From the NCBI RefSeq assembly GCF_036669915.1, contig NC_089321.1, forward strand, positions 11,518,414-11,582,413: DNA of 64,000 nt, given 5' to 3'. Shown here in pieces: positions 1 to 12,094 of the stretch. This DNA comes from Pocillopora verrucosa. Its lineage: Eukaryota; Cnidaria; Anthozoa; Scleractinia; Pocilloporidae. Below the pieces are notes generated by a model. It was not told the origin of the DNA. It ran no database searches and saw only the letters and a list, made by a program, of their open reading frames with translations. A program made the position numbers and the translations under genes. Position 1 is the first letter of the stretch. The number at the start of each line of letters is the position of its first letter.

Positions 1-213
1 ACACAGCCAAAAGGGATCTGCTTGGGCATACCTGACGTGTGTCCGCCGTGTTCGGACAGCCCGTCCCTTGAACTTTCCAAGGGATTTCCCGAAGCAGCTT
101 ATCAAGGTGAAGGCTTGGTGTCTAAGCCTTCATGTGCTATTGGAGCGGGAAGGTTAAAGCCAGTCATCCTTAATCTTGTGGTAGTTTCTCGAGGGTTATG
201 CACCTTTGCAGTG

Positions 214-3200
214 ATGGATTATAATGCAAGTAGGGAAGATTTTCGGTCATCTTATGACTATTCCTACGAAGGGGGTGTACCTACTGACGATGAAGAGGGC
301 GATGAAGACTTCTCTTCCCGACCCCATGTCAGTAGTCATAGCAGACAGTCTGTGATTTTTCCGGCGAAAAGACGCCGAATGGACGACTCTAGCTTTACAC
401 AAACTCATCAAAATGGGCAGTCTTCCACACGGAAGCATTCAACCCAGTTTGAGTCTTGTTTGGGTCACAGTAGAACCATTGTTCATGTTGACATCGACTG
501 TTTTTACGCGCAAGTCGAGATGATCCGGCGACCTGAACTGAGAGACGTACCCCTAGGAATTCAACAGAAACATATCGTGGTCACTTGCAATTATGTCGCT
601 AGGGAAAGAGGGGTGAAAAAACTTGTTTACATCAGCGATGCCAAAAAGACATGTCCTGATCTGGTTTTAGTTAACGGGGAAGATTTGACTAATTACAGGG
701 AGTTTTCTGGACGGGTCCACTCCTTGCTGTCAGAGAGGTTCACACCCCTGGTAGAAAGATTAGGGATGGATGAGAACTTTTTGGATGTGACTGAACTTGT
801 GAAATCACGCGAGTTGGCTTTGCCGTCTGGAAGGAGGGAATATGTCGGGGGTTTGTACGCAAGCAGGGTTGAAAATTGCAAAGATAAGGTTTGACTATTA
901 AACTGTACCATTGCATGCATCGTGAGCTTTTTTGTGCGAGTCTTAAGAGCCAGTTCTGGAAAAAAATGAGCAGCAAAGTTGTGAGGTGTTTGAAGATCTG
1001 CACCTAAAACGGGACGTTACAAAGCGATAATTGCAAAACTCCATAAAACGTATTGTAATAAATAATTCTCGATACAAATTAATCAATCAGTATCAAAAAT
1101 TGATAAAAATCTTTGGCTTAGGTTTTTGTGATTATCAATTTTACCGTTAGAATGAAACCCTTACTTAATTCTGACTTGATTTGATGTAATTTGCTCTCTC
1201 AGCCCAGTGAATCAATATTATCAATTTTATCAATCTTGTTATTATTGATATTTATTAAATATTTTAGCTAATTGATCAACAATTATCATGTGATATCAAG
1301 TAATTGATGAGTTTGCGATTATTTTTTTATTAATCTTTATTATAATAAATCATTTATTTAATCAATTGATTGTCTATTAATTATGGATTTATTATCTGTC
1401 CTAGGACATTACTGCATGTCCTTGTGGTTGCCATGAGAGACTAAGAATTGGATCACTGATTGCAGCAGAGATCAGGCAAGTAATTCTGCGAGAAGTTGGT
1501 CTGACTTGTTGTGCAGGAATTGCTCACAACAAACTCCTGGCTAAACTTGTAGGTGCATGGAAAAAACCCAACAAACAGACAACATTACTTCCAGAGGATG
1601 CAGGGAGCTTGTTGTCAGGACTGAAAGCAAAGGATATCCCAGGTATTATAGAAGAAAAAGGAATCAGATCACAGAAGACATGAAAATGTGGCAAAAACAT
1701 TAGTGATACACTGGGCTGCACCCTGTTTGCCACTTTTTTGTTCTTACCACATTTTGATGAAAACTGTGATTTCATAATGAAGAGATGAACAGCAATCTGG
1801 AATCTTTTTGTTAACCCTTGGACCCCTAAGAGTGACTAGAATCCTATTTCTCCTCACAATATCACCCCTGAATCAAACATAAGGTCATGAGAATAAAGGA
1901 AATGATCACCAACTAAAGATGCTTTAGATTGTTAAACAAATTCTCCTAATCAGCACCTAAAGAAATGTATAGAGAACAGTATGGAGAACATGAGAACTGA
2001 TCTTAGGGTGCAAAGTGTGAAAGAGATAGCAAATAAAGTGCGTAACATAACAGGGTGCAGTTGTAAACAAAATGGAATGAAAATCCAAGCTTTTCTTTTT
2101 GCCAAGTGTTGAACAACTCATAAATTTATACTCAAACAATGAGATTATTTGGTCTCGATTTCTAGGAACGATAGAGTCCATGCTTTGCCCTCATCAACTA
2201 TCACATGCTAGAAATTTTTAGTTCATGATCTGATCGTTAAATGGAACGGGCCAGCCTTGAGAGGTGGAAAAACTTTGGTAGGCTGAAATGAATTTATGGT
2301 GGAGAATGCAGCTTTCTCACATGTCCCTGTGAGTTTGGGTTTACTTTCAATCAACCCTTCACACCCTAAAATCAACTAGCATATTCTCCACACTGTTCTC
2401 TTTACATTTCCTAAGGTTCTGATAAGGAGAATTTGATTACAGTCAACAATCAAGAGCTTCTTTAGTTGTTGATCATTTCCTATATTCTCGTGACCTTAAT
2501 GTGAGATTTAGAGGTGATTTTGTCAGGAGAAATTAGATGCTGGTCACAGAAAAGAGCTAATTTGTTCAGTGTGGCCAGAGCTAATGAGAAAAAAAAAGCT
2601 ATGTTTCCTCTAGTTTAACATTTTTTATCGCTGTATGATTAATTATCCATTTTTTCTATAATTTTCCTTACTGTTGACTCTATATCATTGTGTTTCAAGA
2701 AAAGAGCTAATCAGGGAACAAAAAAACTAAACCAGAACAAGAAATGAAGCTTTGAAAGAATTAGTAATACACTGTGAAATCTGCCACTTCAATCCACTGA
2801 TCTCTCTAAAATAGCAGATAACAGCAGTAAAATTTACTGCCTGTAGTACTTCTTACTAAAATCTCTTGGAATTCTTGAAAATTCAGCATGTAAAAGGATT
2901 GCTCAACTACCAGTTTTAAAATTTATTTTACTTGTTGTACTGTGTAATCTCAACTTATACAGAAAAGAATGCCATTTGTGAATTTCTGTTTCAGTTATGT
3001 AAACCTGATTTCACTTTATTTTGTTTTATGTAGGTATTGGACACAGCACAGCCAAAAAACTTCAAACAATTAACATTTCATCTGTTACTGACCTACTTTC
3101 ATGTCCCAGTCAAGTCTTAGAAAAGGAATTTGGCCATTCACTGGCAGATCTGATGATCAAACTCTGCAATGGGATTGATGAGAGCAAAGTTACTCCCTCT

Positions 3201-4058
3201 CGAGAATTTAAAACAATAACGGATGAGGACTCTTTTAAATGTTGTTCAACACTCGAGGATGCAACAAAGAGGCTCAGGGGTCTTGTCAAAGGGATACTTC
3301 CAAGAATTTCTTCCAGTACTACATTACCTCAAACTGTGAGAGTCTCCATTCGAAGAAGAGGTGAAAAGTCACACAAAAGAGAGAGTCGTCAGAGTGCTTT
3401 ACCACAAGCAATTTGTTTTGCTGACGAGGAAAAAGCAGGAGATCTTCTCTTCGAAGTTTGTGTCTCATTGTTTAAGAAAGTTGTGGATGTTAGTAAACCA
3501 TTTCACCTGAGTCTTCTAGGAATTTCATTAACAAACTTTTACAAACCATCTAGTGGTCAAGCCAAAGAAATCTCAAACTTTTTTCAAAAGTCTTGCAGCA
3601 AACATGCAAATCTGACATCTGTCACATCATGTAGTAGTTTGGAATCAAAGGGCAATTATCTCTTTGAAAGAGAAGACTGGGAAGCTTTGCCCAAGAGCTG
3701 TGAAGATAAATTATCGGATCAAAGAACAAGTAAGGTTGGCACAACCAAAACTAAGGACTGGAAACCAGTGAGGAGCTCTAAAATAACTAAACAGCATACC
3801 CAGCCAAAGGGAATAAACGTTGATGGGGCTACCAAGGATGTGAGTCAAACAGCTATCATTTGCCCCAGCGGCATAGACCCTGCAGTTTTTGCTGAGTTGC
3901 CTGTGGAGCTGCAGAGGGAGTTGCAGGCACAATGGCCACAGTCAGCCCAGGAAACAGCGAATACCAAGAGGGTTACTGTAAAGGAGAAAAAAAGTGCTGG
4001 AATTCAAAGATACTTTACTAGAGAAGGTGTAAACGATGACTCTGGAACACCTAAATAA
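214..4058 (+). CDS. POLI: DNA polymerase iota (Y-family translesion polymerase), 3 exons
   Basis: Exons 214-888, 1405-1642 and 3034-4058 join in frame to 645 codons. The protein inserts nucleotides opposite damaged template bases in the nucleus. Seen: the palm motif VDIDCFYAQVE with Asp93, the second catalytic motif RLGMDENFLD with Asp186/Glu187, the AGIAHNKLLAKL segment, a helix-hairpin-helix starting PGIGHSTAKKL near residue 304, and a little-finger region. The C-terminal part has a PCNA-box-like AKEISNFF (481-488) where human pol iota has its own, a ubiquitin-binding UBM around 581-605 with the IDPAVFAELP core, and a second PCNA-box-like SAGIQRYF (625-632). Start: ATG 214 is the first ATG in this open frame; the frame is open further upstream to the window edge, so a longer 5' end is possible. 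The vertebrate gene has more exons. The exon 1 donor (GTTTGA) is weak. An AATAAA overlaps the stop codon. Confidence 0.95.
889..1404 (+). other. POLI intron 1
   Basis: AT-rich intron. Many ATTGAT/ATCAAT-type words between 1070 and 1380 make it locally low in complexity. I see no gene in it. Confidence 0.8.
1643..3033 (+). other. POLI intron 2 with two family A repeats
   Basis: Intron between in-frame exons. It carries two copies of dispersed repeat family A, one forward (about 1812-2023) and one reverse (about 2354-2550). Nothing else coding is supported. Confidence 0.8.
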
Positions 4059-5798
4059 AAGAGGCTTTCCAATTACACAGACATGTACCAATCTTGAAAT
4101 TCAACACTAATCCCAACAACTCAGATTCCTGCCAATTGGAGCTTGTTTTTCAGGAGTTTGAGTCAGTGGGGTTCTACTGTTTCTTGTTTCTGAAGAAACA
4201 CAATCTACCTAAACCAATAGAATTACATGGCAGAGAGTAGGGAAAATTACTTATTAAATCTTAGGAGTGAAAGCATTTAGTCTCCTTACTAATTTCAACA
4301 CATTAAGAATATTAGGGCAAAGCATTTAAGAGTTGAATCAAATATCTGTCAGTTGACAGTTTTCTTTATTATCATCAACTTTCTGCTTTCCATTGTGCTA
4401 TTGGAAGTACAAGTTACTCCTTGGTTACTTCTGTAGGTTAATGCCTTGACTCTCAAAAGTGATTAACATGTAACTTCTCCCTGTAACATCCTTAGATTAC
4501 CCAGTGAACAGGCAACGAGAATACTCAGTTATCTTGATTTCATTCCAAATTCTTGTAACTAATTTACAAGAAAATGTGAGGCTGCTAGAAGGGAGAATTT
4601 ACCATCAGATCTAAGGAATGTAATGTTCAATCTAACGAGGAGAAACTTACCCAAATTTATGATTAATGTGAACGCAACAAATTCCTAGAATTTAAACAAA
4701 GTAACAAGTAAACAGTAACAAAGTGCAAGCTTGTTGTGCAATAATCTTTTAAGCACTGTGGTACAATGGAGCAGATAATTTTCCAGTAGTAATTTTTTAA
4801 ATTTTACCACACCATTGTCCAGTTGAGGCCCAGGTGGCATCACATAATCATTTTTAGTAATATTGAAAAAGGGTTCTTTACAACATAGGCTAGTTTGCAA
4901 ATTCAAATCGTACGACTTTGATCATTTCATCAAAACTGGAATAATTTTCGATAAATAAGGACTTCTCTTGCAAGTGGTTTGAAGAGAAGTTTAGATTCGC
5001 CATCGCCTTCTATCTTCAATTACTTTCCTGTGAAAAATGGTCGTAAATTTGTATTCATCTCGATTACCCTGTTGATATCCTTCCATGAAACCCAAGATCG
5101 GCGATTCCGAACGTTGGCTAGAAAAGAGTCACCTAGCTGGGAATTACATACTCGTGTTGCTGTATTAGTTTAAAGTAAAAAATTTAAACATCAACGGCGA
5201 CAAGGGGAAATATAAAAGCATGTCAAGTCGCCAAATGTCTGAAGCTTTACAAACGAATTGAAAACCAACACACTGAGACCCAGTTTTGCGGCCAACAATT
5301 TCGCAATCTTCATCAGAGTTCAGGAATATTGTCGTGGTATGTTTACACAAAAGTGATTTCAAAGGTCATTCCCGATAGATCTATTCCTTTGTGCACTAGC
5401 TTGAACTGAAATAGAAAACTAAAGTCAGTTGACGCAGTAAACAAACTTTAATTCACTTCCATACACAACATCGTATCATCCCTCGTTAGGAACAGATAAA
5501 CACACTTCAATTTCTCTGGACGGTTTCGAATCGCCTAGCTATTTAAATACAAATACTTGTTTAGCATCGCATAGTTCAACTGCTTGTGAAGTATAACTGA
5601 AATTCAACCAACAATGTACAGAGGGAAAGGTAAATACGTAACAACCTATACTATTTCTAAATCGTCCAAAATCCGTTTGACTAGAATTTGAAAGAATATG
5701 TCTGTATCATTATCTCCTGTCCAGTATACACAGATAATCACCCAGTCGTTTGGTTCCAGGCATAAAGAGCGGACTTGCACTGACAAATTGTAACGATT
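4059..5798. other. Intergenic between POLI and the first 14-3-3 gene
   Basis: The 3' ends of two convergent genes face each other here. A degenerate family B repeat lies at about 4438-4617. The short open frames have no coding character I can support. Confidence 0.6.
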
Positions 5799-6554
5799 TC
5801 ATTCTCCGTCTCTATCATCCTGTTCCGACTGCCACAGTGTTAAATTGTCACGAAGGAGTTGCATTATCAACGTGCTGTCCTTGTAAGTATCTTCTGCTAC
5901 ACTGTCTAGTTCTCCTATCGCTTCATCGAACGCAGATTTTGCCAACTTACAGGCTTCCTCAGGGTCGTTTTGGATTTCGTAGTAGAACACTGAGTAATTC
6001 AGCGCCAAGCCAAGCCGTATGGGATGAGTGGGACTCAAGCCCGCTTTAGCCTTCTCCTGAGCCAACTTGTAAGCGTCGTTCGATTTTCCCCCAACTGCTT
6101 CCCTCTCCTCATCTTTTTCAATCTCAACCAGGTAGCGATAGTAATCGCCCTTCATCTTCAGGTAAAACACATTCGCCTCTAACTGCGCCGTACTAGTTCC
6201 TTCTTCTTCTTTGGGAAGGAGGTAACGATCGATCAACTCTAGAACTTCATTACACATTTCTTTCAATTCACCTTCAATCTTCTGACGGTACTCTTCGGCG
6301 AATTGGTATTTTCCCTCGTTTTCCGGTTTATCCTTGTCTGATTTCTGCTCTATGCTTGAAATAATTCGCCACGCAGATCGCCGTGCACCGACCACGTTCT
6401 TATAAGCAACCGACAGCAGATTTCTCTCCTCATGATTTAGCGCCTTATCTCCCATTTCTTCCACTACTTTTTTCATGGCCGTTACCATGTCTTCATAACG
6501 CTCAGCTTGCTCTGCTATTTTTGCCCGGTAAATATTTTCTTCTATCAGATTCAT
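5799..6554 (-). CDS. 14-3-3 family phosphoserine/threonine adaptor, intronless (copy 1)
   Basis: A single exon of 251 codons. 14-3-3 proteins are dimeric all-helical adaptors that bind phosphorylated Ser/Thr motifs on many client proteins, mostly in the cytosol. Seen: the [15 protein letters not shown]-terminal helix, the [20 protein letters not shown] block with the phosphate-binding residues equivalent to Lys49 and Arg56 (here Lys52 and Arg59), the GDYYRYLVE block with the Arg-Tyr pair, [15 protein letters not shown], and the C-terminal signature [15 protein letters not shown]. The chosen start is the ATG giving [12 protein letters not shown]; an in-frame ATG 11 codons upstream (6587) would only add a tail unlike the family. 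Length is normal. There is no intron and no sign of decay. A paralogue lies 3.4 kb away on the same strand. Confidence 0.95.
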   Translation of the reverse strand: MNLIEENIYRAKIAEQAERYEDMVTAMKKVVEEMGDKALNHEERNLLSVAYKNVVGARRSAWRIISSIEQKSDKDKPENEGKYQFAEEYRQKIEGELKEMCNEVLELIDRYLLPKEEEGTSTAQLEANVFYLKMKGDYYRYLVEIEKDEEREAVGGKSNDAYKLAQEKAKAGLSPTHPIRLGLALNYSVFYYEIQNDPEEACKLAKSAFDEAIGELDSVAEDTYKDSTLIMQLLRDNLTLWQSEQDDRDGE

Positions 6555-6637
6555 CTTGACTTCACAATTTAAAATGCTACAACCCACCCAGAACGAAACC
6601 TCTCAAACAAATTTCAATTGACGCTGTAAAATTGCAG

Positions 6638-6743
6638 GGAGCTGCCTTCTTTCTCTTCCTTGGTCACGTGTCTCAGCTGAAGTTTTGCGTGATTTCTGCC
6701 AATCAACATCGCCAGTAACATCCGGGAGGTTTTTTAACCGGGA
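6638..6743 (-). promoter_or_regulatory. Promoter-like module upstream of 14-3-3 copy 1
   Basis: About 85-190 bp upstream of the start codon, written on the + strand: GGGAGCTG (6638), a CACGTG E-box (6665-6670), CCAAT (6699-6703), TCCGGGA (6721-6727) and AACCGGGA (6736-6743). The CCAAT and the two CCGGGA words recur upstream of copy 2 with the same spacing (22 and 15 bp). Conservation in otherwise unlike sequence suggests function; the binding factors are not known from sequence alone. Confidence 0.55.
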
Positions 6744-9700
6744 ATGCATAGAAATGGGTGTTGGACGATACCTGTGAAAATATACAAGAATCGCATACTA
6801 TCTACAGCAGATACGGAAAATTTATCGACAAATGATCAACACGCGCAGCAAATTAAGAAAAAAATCTGCCCTCGCTTTCCCGAAACCCGCTCTTCGTCCC
6901 ATGAGTTTATAGCTAGTAGTTTCGCTGTGACAAGTCACACTCGCGCGTCACACACGTGTGACGATCGCGTGACTTTTCAAACAGTCTCGCGTGTTGTCCT
7001 CGCATGACATGTCCTCAATATATTTGAAGAAGTTTACGAAGCAAATTCAAGCAAATCCGGGTTTTATTTCCCTAAATAAAATATCTGTATAAGACAGAGG
7101 GCACTCACCAGTTTTTGCCACCTAGATATTGTAGGTTGTTTGCTTAGAAAAAGGTTCAGAAAGGATAAGTCACATGCACCCCAGGACCCCCCCCCTCCCC
7201 CCTAGCTACACCCTTGCACTCCTACCAAATTGAAGCTTATACATCAATCAATTCAAAGCTTCAACATTCCTCCCTTGGCATTGAAACTTTTGAAGACTGG
7301 TTCGTTAAAATTCCTGTCCCCTTTCCAGGCCAAAATTGCATTTAAATACCTCATATTATTTGAATGATTCTAAGTGTAGCTAATGAATGTTGTACCATTG
7401 AGCAAAGTCAAATTTGGGGCTGCTGTTGGTCTTTTTGCTTTTAAGCATCATTCTTGAAACAAAAAAATTTCTTCTAGGCCATTTTCTTATAAAAATTTAC
7501 TTTTTACCTTTGAACTCCAACATATCTTAAGTTAAAATGCCTGTATTGCACTCATCCAAATTCACCACCCCATTCAAACGTGGTTTTAAAATTCCCAACC
7601 CCTGACAACGGTCAAATGCCCATGGGGGGGGGAAGGGAATGTTGAAGCTTCAAATTGATCTGCACAGCACATAAATATAACTCAAGGGTATCAAAGTCAG
7701 CATGCATCATTCTCTATTTTCATTGTTAGGCTCAGATAAGTTATTCTGGCATAATTTTAGGTATAATGTTGGTCAGAGCATCAAGCATGATGCCAGAATA
7801 ATGACTAAAGTTATTGAGTATAAATGAGTTAGACTGCCTTTCAAGTACTTTTACAATGGAGTTTTTGGATTCATTTTCAGCATATTGGTCTCAAATGCCA
7901 TTTCTTGTACTTTCCTGTAATTTTCTTGCCCAGGTTACTTCAATTAAAGGCCTGGTTAACACCTCATGTACTCAGCAAGAGATAACAAGGGGTAAATATG
8001 TGTGGCCTGAGAATTTGGTTTCATATAATGTTTTCCTTGAAGTGCAGAAAGCGTTTCGTCCAACGCTAGTTTAACTTGTCAACAGCGGGGAGGGAGAGGG
8101 GAGGTTTAAATGGCTCTTAACCCTTGCATCAGCATGCATATTCTCCAAACTGACTCAATAAATTCCTTTAGGTGCTGATAAGGAGAATTGGTTAAACAAT
8201 CAACAGCCTCTTTATTTTCATGACCTTTATGTATGCTTCTGGGGTGATAGTGTAAGGAGATATTAGTTACTAGTCACTCTAAGGGGTCAAAGGGTTACAC
8301 TGTTGACCCTGTAACTCCTTTGAGTGACCAAGATGGAATTTCTCCTTAGCATTTCATTACAATTTCAAGTAGACAAGTAATGGGAGTAAAAAGAAATATC
8401 AATTAGGAGATTATTAATTGATCCTATGCCAAATTCCCCGAATCAACATCATAAGAGTTGTACAGCAGACAGTATGGAGAATTACTGATGAGATCTTGGG
8501 AGTGAAAGGGTTCAGTTCAGTTAGTCATAATCATGAGCATAGTGCATGCTTTCAGGGACAACACTTGGAAGCATAATGCTCGAATTTTCAAGCAAAATAT
8601 ATATGATCCTACTCTTAGTCATGTTTCTATACTTGCAACATGGGAAAGAAAGTGATTGAGGTCAGATAAACTGGAAAAAAGGAAGCTGCTCAAATGCCAT
8701 TTGATCACACAATGTATAATATAATTCCTAATAATGCTACCTAAATTACATAATTAATTATTTGGCAATTTTCTCACAATTAGGTAATATTCAATTAAAA
8801 AAAAAAAGTATCAGAGTGGTTATTCTTATGTAATTCACAGCCAAACTAACATTGATTATAGCAGTCACATTTTCAGAAATTACAGATCAGTAAAAAAATC
8901 AACTCTGATTTTCAGTGGTCAAAAAAACTGAATGACCCTGCTCTGAATCACTACCTGATAAATCATATCAAAAATGGAGAAAAAAAGCTTGGTTGGTAGT
9001 ACAGTTAACTCTGTCCTCATCACTACCACTATGTTGATCACTACCATATGAAAAAAAAAACCTAGCAGATTTAAGCCATGAGTCTCTCAGGAGAAGAGAG
9101 CAAAAAATTCCCTCCATTAAACAAAATCCACTAACAACAAATTCACTGTTCATGCTGGCAAGTCACCTTGCCATAGTGGTCAACAGTTTCACAGAAATAA
9201 AGTAGAGAAAAAAATTACCGGAAAAAATATTCATTCACCCTGAGTACACGAAAAATTATCCAACAGTAAAGTGCTTATGTTATACTATCAACTAAGTGCT
9301 CAGAATTAAACGTCAATATAAACAAGCACGATATTTCACCTTAATTATATATTACCATTAAATAGCGCTTCCTAGTGACATACCACGAAACTTTTCAGAG
9401 TCACACTTTAATTAATCTATAATGTATTCCATTCTTTAGTAAGTATGCCTAATGTGAGCAGCATCGGAGATCTAGGACTTAGACAAACAACAAAGTGTAG
9501 CACATTAAAGAATTGAATCGTAATTGACTTTGAATTAACTTTACAATTTTTTTATAATGTTATATGCAAACAAGATTACACTATACACCATAAGAACGTT
9601 GCTTTCTTGACGTATAATTCACATATTTCTGTCTTAATATTAGCTGAGATGGCATTCACCGTTAATTATGTAAAAGCTTTGAAAACTTCCAGAGGTCTAT

Positions 9701-9904
9701 CTTGCGCTACACCAAATCAATGACATCTAAACATGAGTGAAGGAACTGGTCAGGAAAGAACCAGTAAGCAAAAGTATTGATTTCCGTCACCGCTTCTATC
9801 GACTCTTAATTAGTAAGTGAATATTCTTTCCAATGAAAACCACTCAGTCATTCTCAGCGCTGAGTTTGTAGTCTAAAGTACACAAACGCTTCCAAACTCC
9901 TTTA
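6744..9904. other. Intergenic between the two 14-3-3 genes
   Basis: No gene is supported. It contains a C-run region near 7180-7200, a family A repeat in reverse (about 8118-8296), a family C repeat in reverse right after it (about 8300-8515), and AT-rich sequence from 8700 to 9700. Confidence 0.6.
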
Positions 9905-10657
9905 TCAATCGTCTCCCTGTTGCTCGCCATCTTCTTCTGACTGCCACAGAGTTAGATTATCGCGGAGAAGTTGCATTATCAGGGTGCTGTCTTTGTAAGA
10001 ATCTTCTTTTGCGTCGTCCAGTTTAGCTATCGCATCGTCGAAGGCTGTTTTTGCCAGCTCGCATGCCTTTGAGGAGTTGTTTTCGATCTCGTAGTAGAAC
10101 ACAGAGAAATTCAGCGCCAATCCAAGGCGGATGGGGTTCGTTTCTGACAAAGATTTTTTACTCTCCTCATTAGCTTGTTCATAAGCTTTTTTAGATTCTT
10201 CGCTCAGCGTCTTCCTATCATCTGAATCATTATCCTCGATCTCCACAAGGTAGCGATAGTAATCTCCTTGCATCTTGTAGTAGAAAACTTTAGCTTCTTC
10301 TTGGTTCGTAGCATCTTCCACCACAGCCAGTAGATTTTTGATCAATTTAAGGACTTCGTTGCACTTTTCCTTCAGTTCACCTTCCACGGTCTGCTTATAA
10401 CTCTTCGCAATTCCCTTTTTAACTTCGTCACCCTCTGCCTTATCCTCTAAGTTCGAAATAATTCGCCAGGCAGACCTTCTTGCTCCTACCACGTTCTTGT
10501 AAGCCACTGAAAGTAGATTTCTCTGTTCGTCAGAAAGGACCTCCTTAGTTGATTCCACTAATTTTGTCATATATGTAACCATATCATCATAACGCTCAGC
10601 TTGTTCAGCCAGCTTGGCCTTCGCAACTAAATCGGCAGGGCTCGACATGGCGTCCAA
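9905..10657 (-). CDS. 14-3-3 family phosphoserine/threonine adaptor, intronless (copy 2)
   Basis: A single exon of 250 codons, paralogous to the gene at 5799-6554. Seen: [60 protein letters not shown] and [15 protein letters not shown]. All phosphopeptide-pocket residues expected of the family are present, and the acidic C-terminal tail ([11 protein letters not shown]) is typical. The start may be the first ATG (MDAMSS) or the second, three codons in. The two copies have diverged clearly in the loops and tails, so the duplication is not recent. The missing introns suggest that an ancestral retrocopy was later duplicated in tandem with its promoter; that order of events is inference. Confidence 0.95.
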   Translation of the reverse strand: MDAMSSPADLVAKAKLAEQAERYDDMVTYMTKLVESTKEVLSDEQRNLLSVAYKNVVGARRSAWRIISNLEDKAEGDEVKKGIAKSYKQTVEGELKEKCNEVLKLIKNLLAVVEDATNQEEAKVFYYKMQGDYYRYLVEIEDNDSDDRKTLSEESKKAYEQANEESKKSLSETNPIRLGLALNFSVFYYEIENNSSKACELAKTAFDDAIAKLDDAKEDSYKDSTLIMQLLRDNLTLWQSEEDGEQQGDD

Positions 10658-10731
10658 TTCACGGTAACAATAATAACTATAACAAGCACACTCGAAACCT
10701 TCTACAAGCAGATGGACGCCTTTCGATCGAT

Positions 10732-10817
10732 GGGAGCTGTCTTCCCTCTACAGATTAATGCACGGTTTTCCACCAATCATGATCGTAGTTGGCATCCGGG
10801 AAACTTTCTAACCGGGA
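10732..10817 (-). promoter_or_regulatory. Promoter-like module upstream of 14-3-3 copy 2
   Basis: On the + strand: GGGAGCTG (10732), CCAAT (10773-10777), TCCGGGA (10795-10801) and AACCGGGA (10810-10817). From CCAAT to the first CCGGGA word is 22 bp and from the first to the second 15 bp, exactly as upstream of copy 1. The CACGTG E-box of copy 1 is absent. Confidence 0.55.
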
Positions 10818-12094
10818 AGTGGTAAGCATGACGTAATTATGAAAAATTGCTCTCACTTCATTTCTTCGGAATTCTGCTTTCTTCTTTCTTGACACGTACA
10901 CTTTTCTCGAATATGGTGTCCATTATCATATGGAGACTACTATATTCATTGATGCACCTGCCAACGTTCCTTCCAACTCTTTTTGAGTCAGTGACAAAAA
11001 ATATTGATGAGTGCAATTCAAAAAGCCCATATGACGACTAGCGAAGAATTACTAGAAGTCTCTGAGTTGTTCGAAGGCGTGTCGAAGACTTTCCGAATCA
11101 GTCTCCGGCCGGAGCTATCGTAACTTCCGGAAAACATACACTTTTCTTTTCTCACTTATGTTGAATCAATCTCACCTTATGTTTTTTCAAAATTGCTCAC
11201 AGAAAAAAATAGCGAAGAAAATAAAACCTCGTTCCGGAAATGGGAAAGCTTGATGTATGTCCTCTTATAGGTAATGAGGTGCATGCATCCAAGATTAAAA
11301 AGGATTTCTAGGGAAATATTAATGAAAAGTATAATGTATGTGCTATGAATGACCAAGAAATCAAATATCTGGTTTTTTTTCTGAGTATTGTTCTTCTGCT
11401 GGTACGTAATATCGCATAAATTTTTCTCAGCCAAACATTGAGGCCATTCCGAACTACAAAAATCTTTTTTCCTCAGAAGCACAAAAATTGTCGTTGCGTA
11501 GATGAAAACTCCGGAAAAAATTTCCTAGCTTCGGTTAACCCTTTTACTATCAGATCAAATTTGTAATTCTCCTTACTGTTAGCCATACAATTCGTATAAT
11601 GGTAGTTCAAAGAATTTAGTATTGGATCTACTAATTATCCCCAAATTGATATTTTTCTTTATTCTCATCACTTATCTCGGGTTGATATTGTATTGATATT
11701 GTAAGGAGAAATTCTCTCTTGGTCACTTATGGGAGTTAATGGGTTAAGCGGGTAAAGCGCTTACATTTCTAATCCACGCATGAACAAGGGGGCTCGCGAA
11801 AAATGATGTTCGCAAAATAAGCGGAAGGACGAAGAAAAATGAAATTCGGAGCCGTTACCTTACGATCACAGACACCGTTCCACTTGCCATACCTTTTTTT
11901 TTTCTAACCCCTTTTTCGTTTCTCTTTGCCGAGGATAGCAAAGAAGGAATTCTCATCCCGTTTCACGCGCGTCACGTACGTATGTACCATTTGCTACCTA
12001 AGAGCCCAACACATGACACAGGCTCCCCAACGTAACATTGCTCAGCGACCGATAGAAAGGAGAGGCTACAAAGTATTGAGCGAGAATTACAAAC
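10818..12094. other. Intergenic between 14-3-3 copy 2 and DCTN2
   Basis: This is the divergent upstream region of 14-3-3 copy 2 (-) and DCTN2 (+). A family C repeat lies at about 11537-11748. No gene is supported. Confidence 0.6.
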
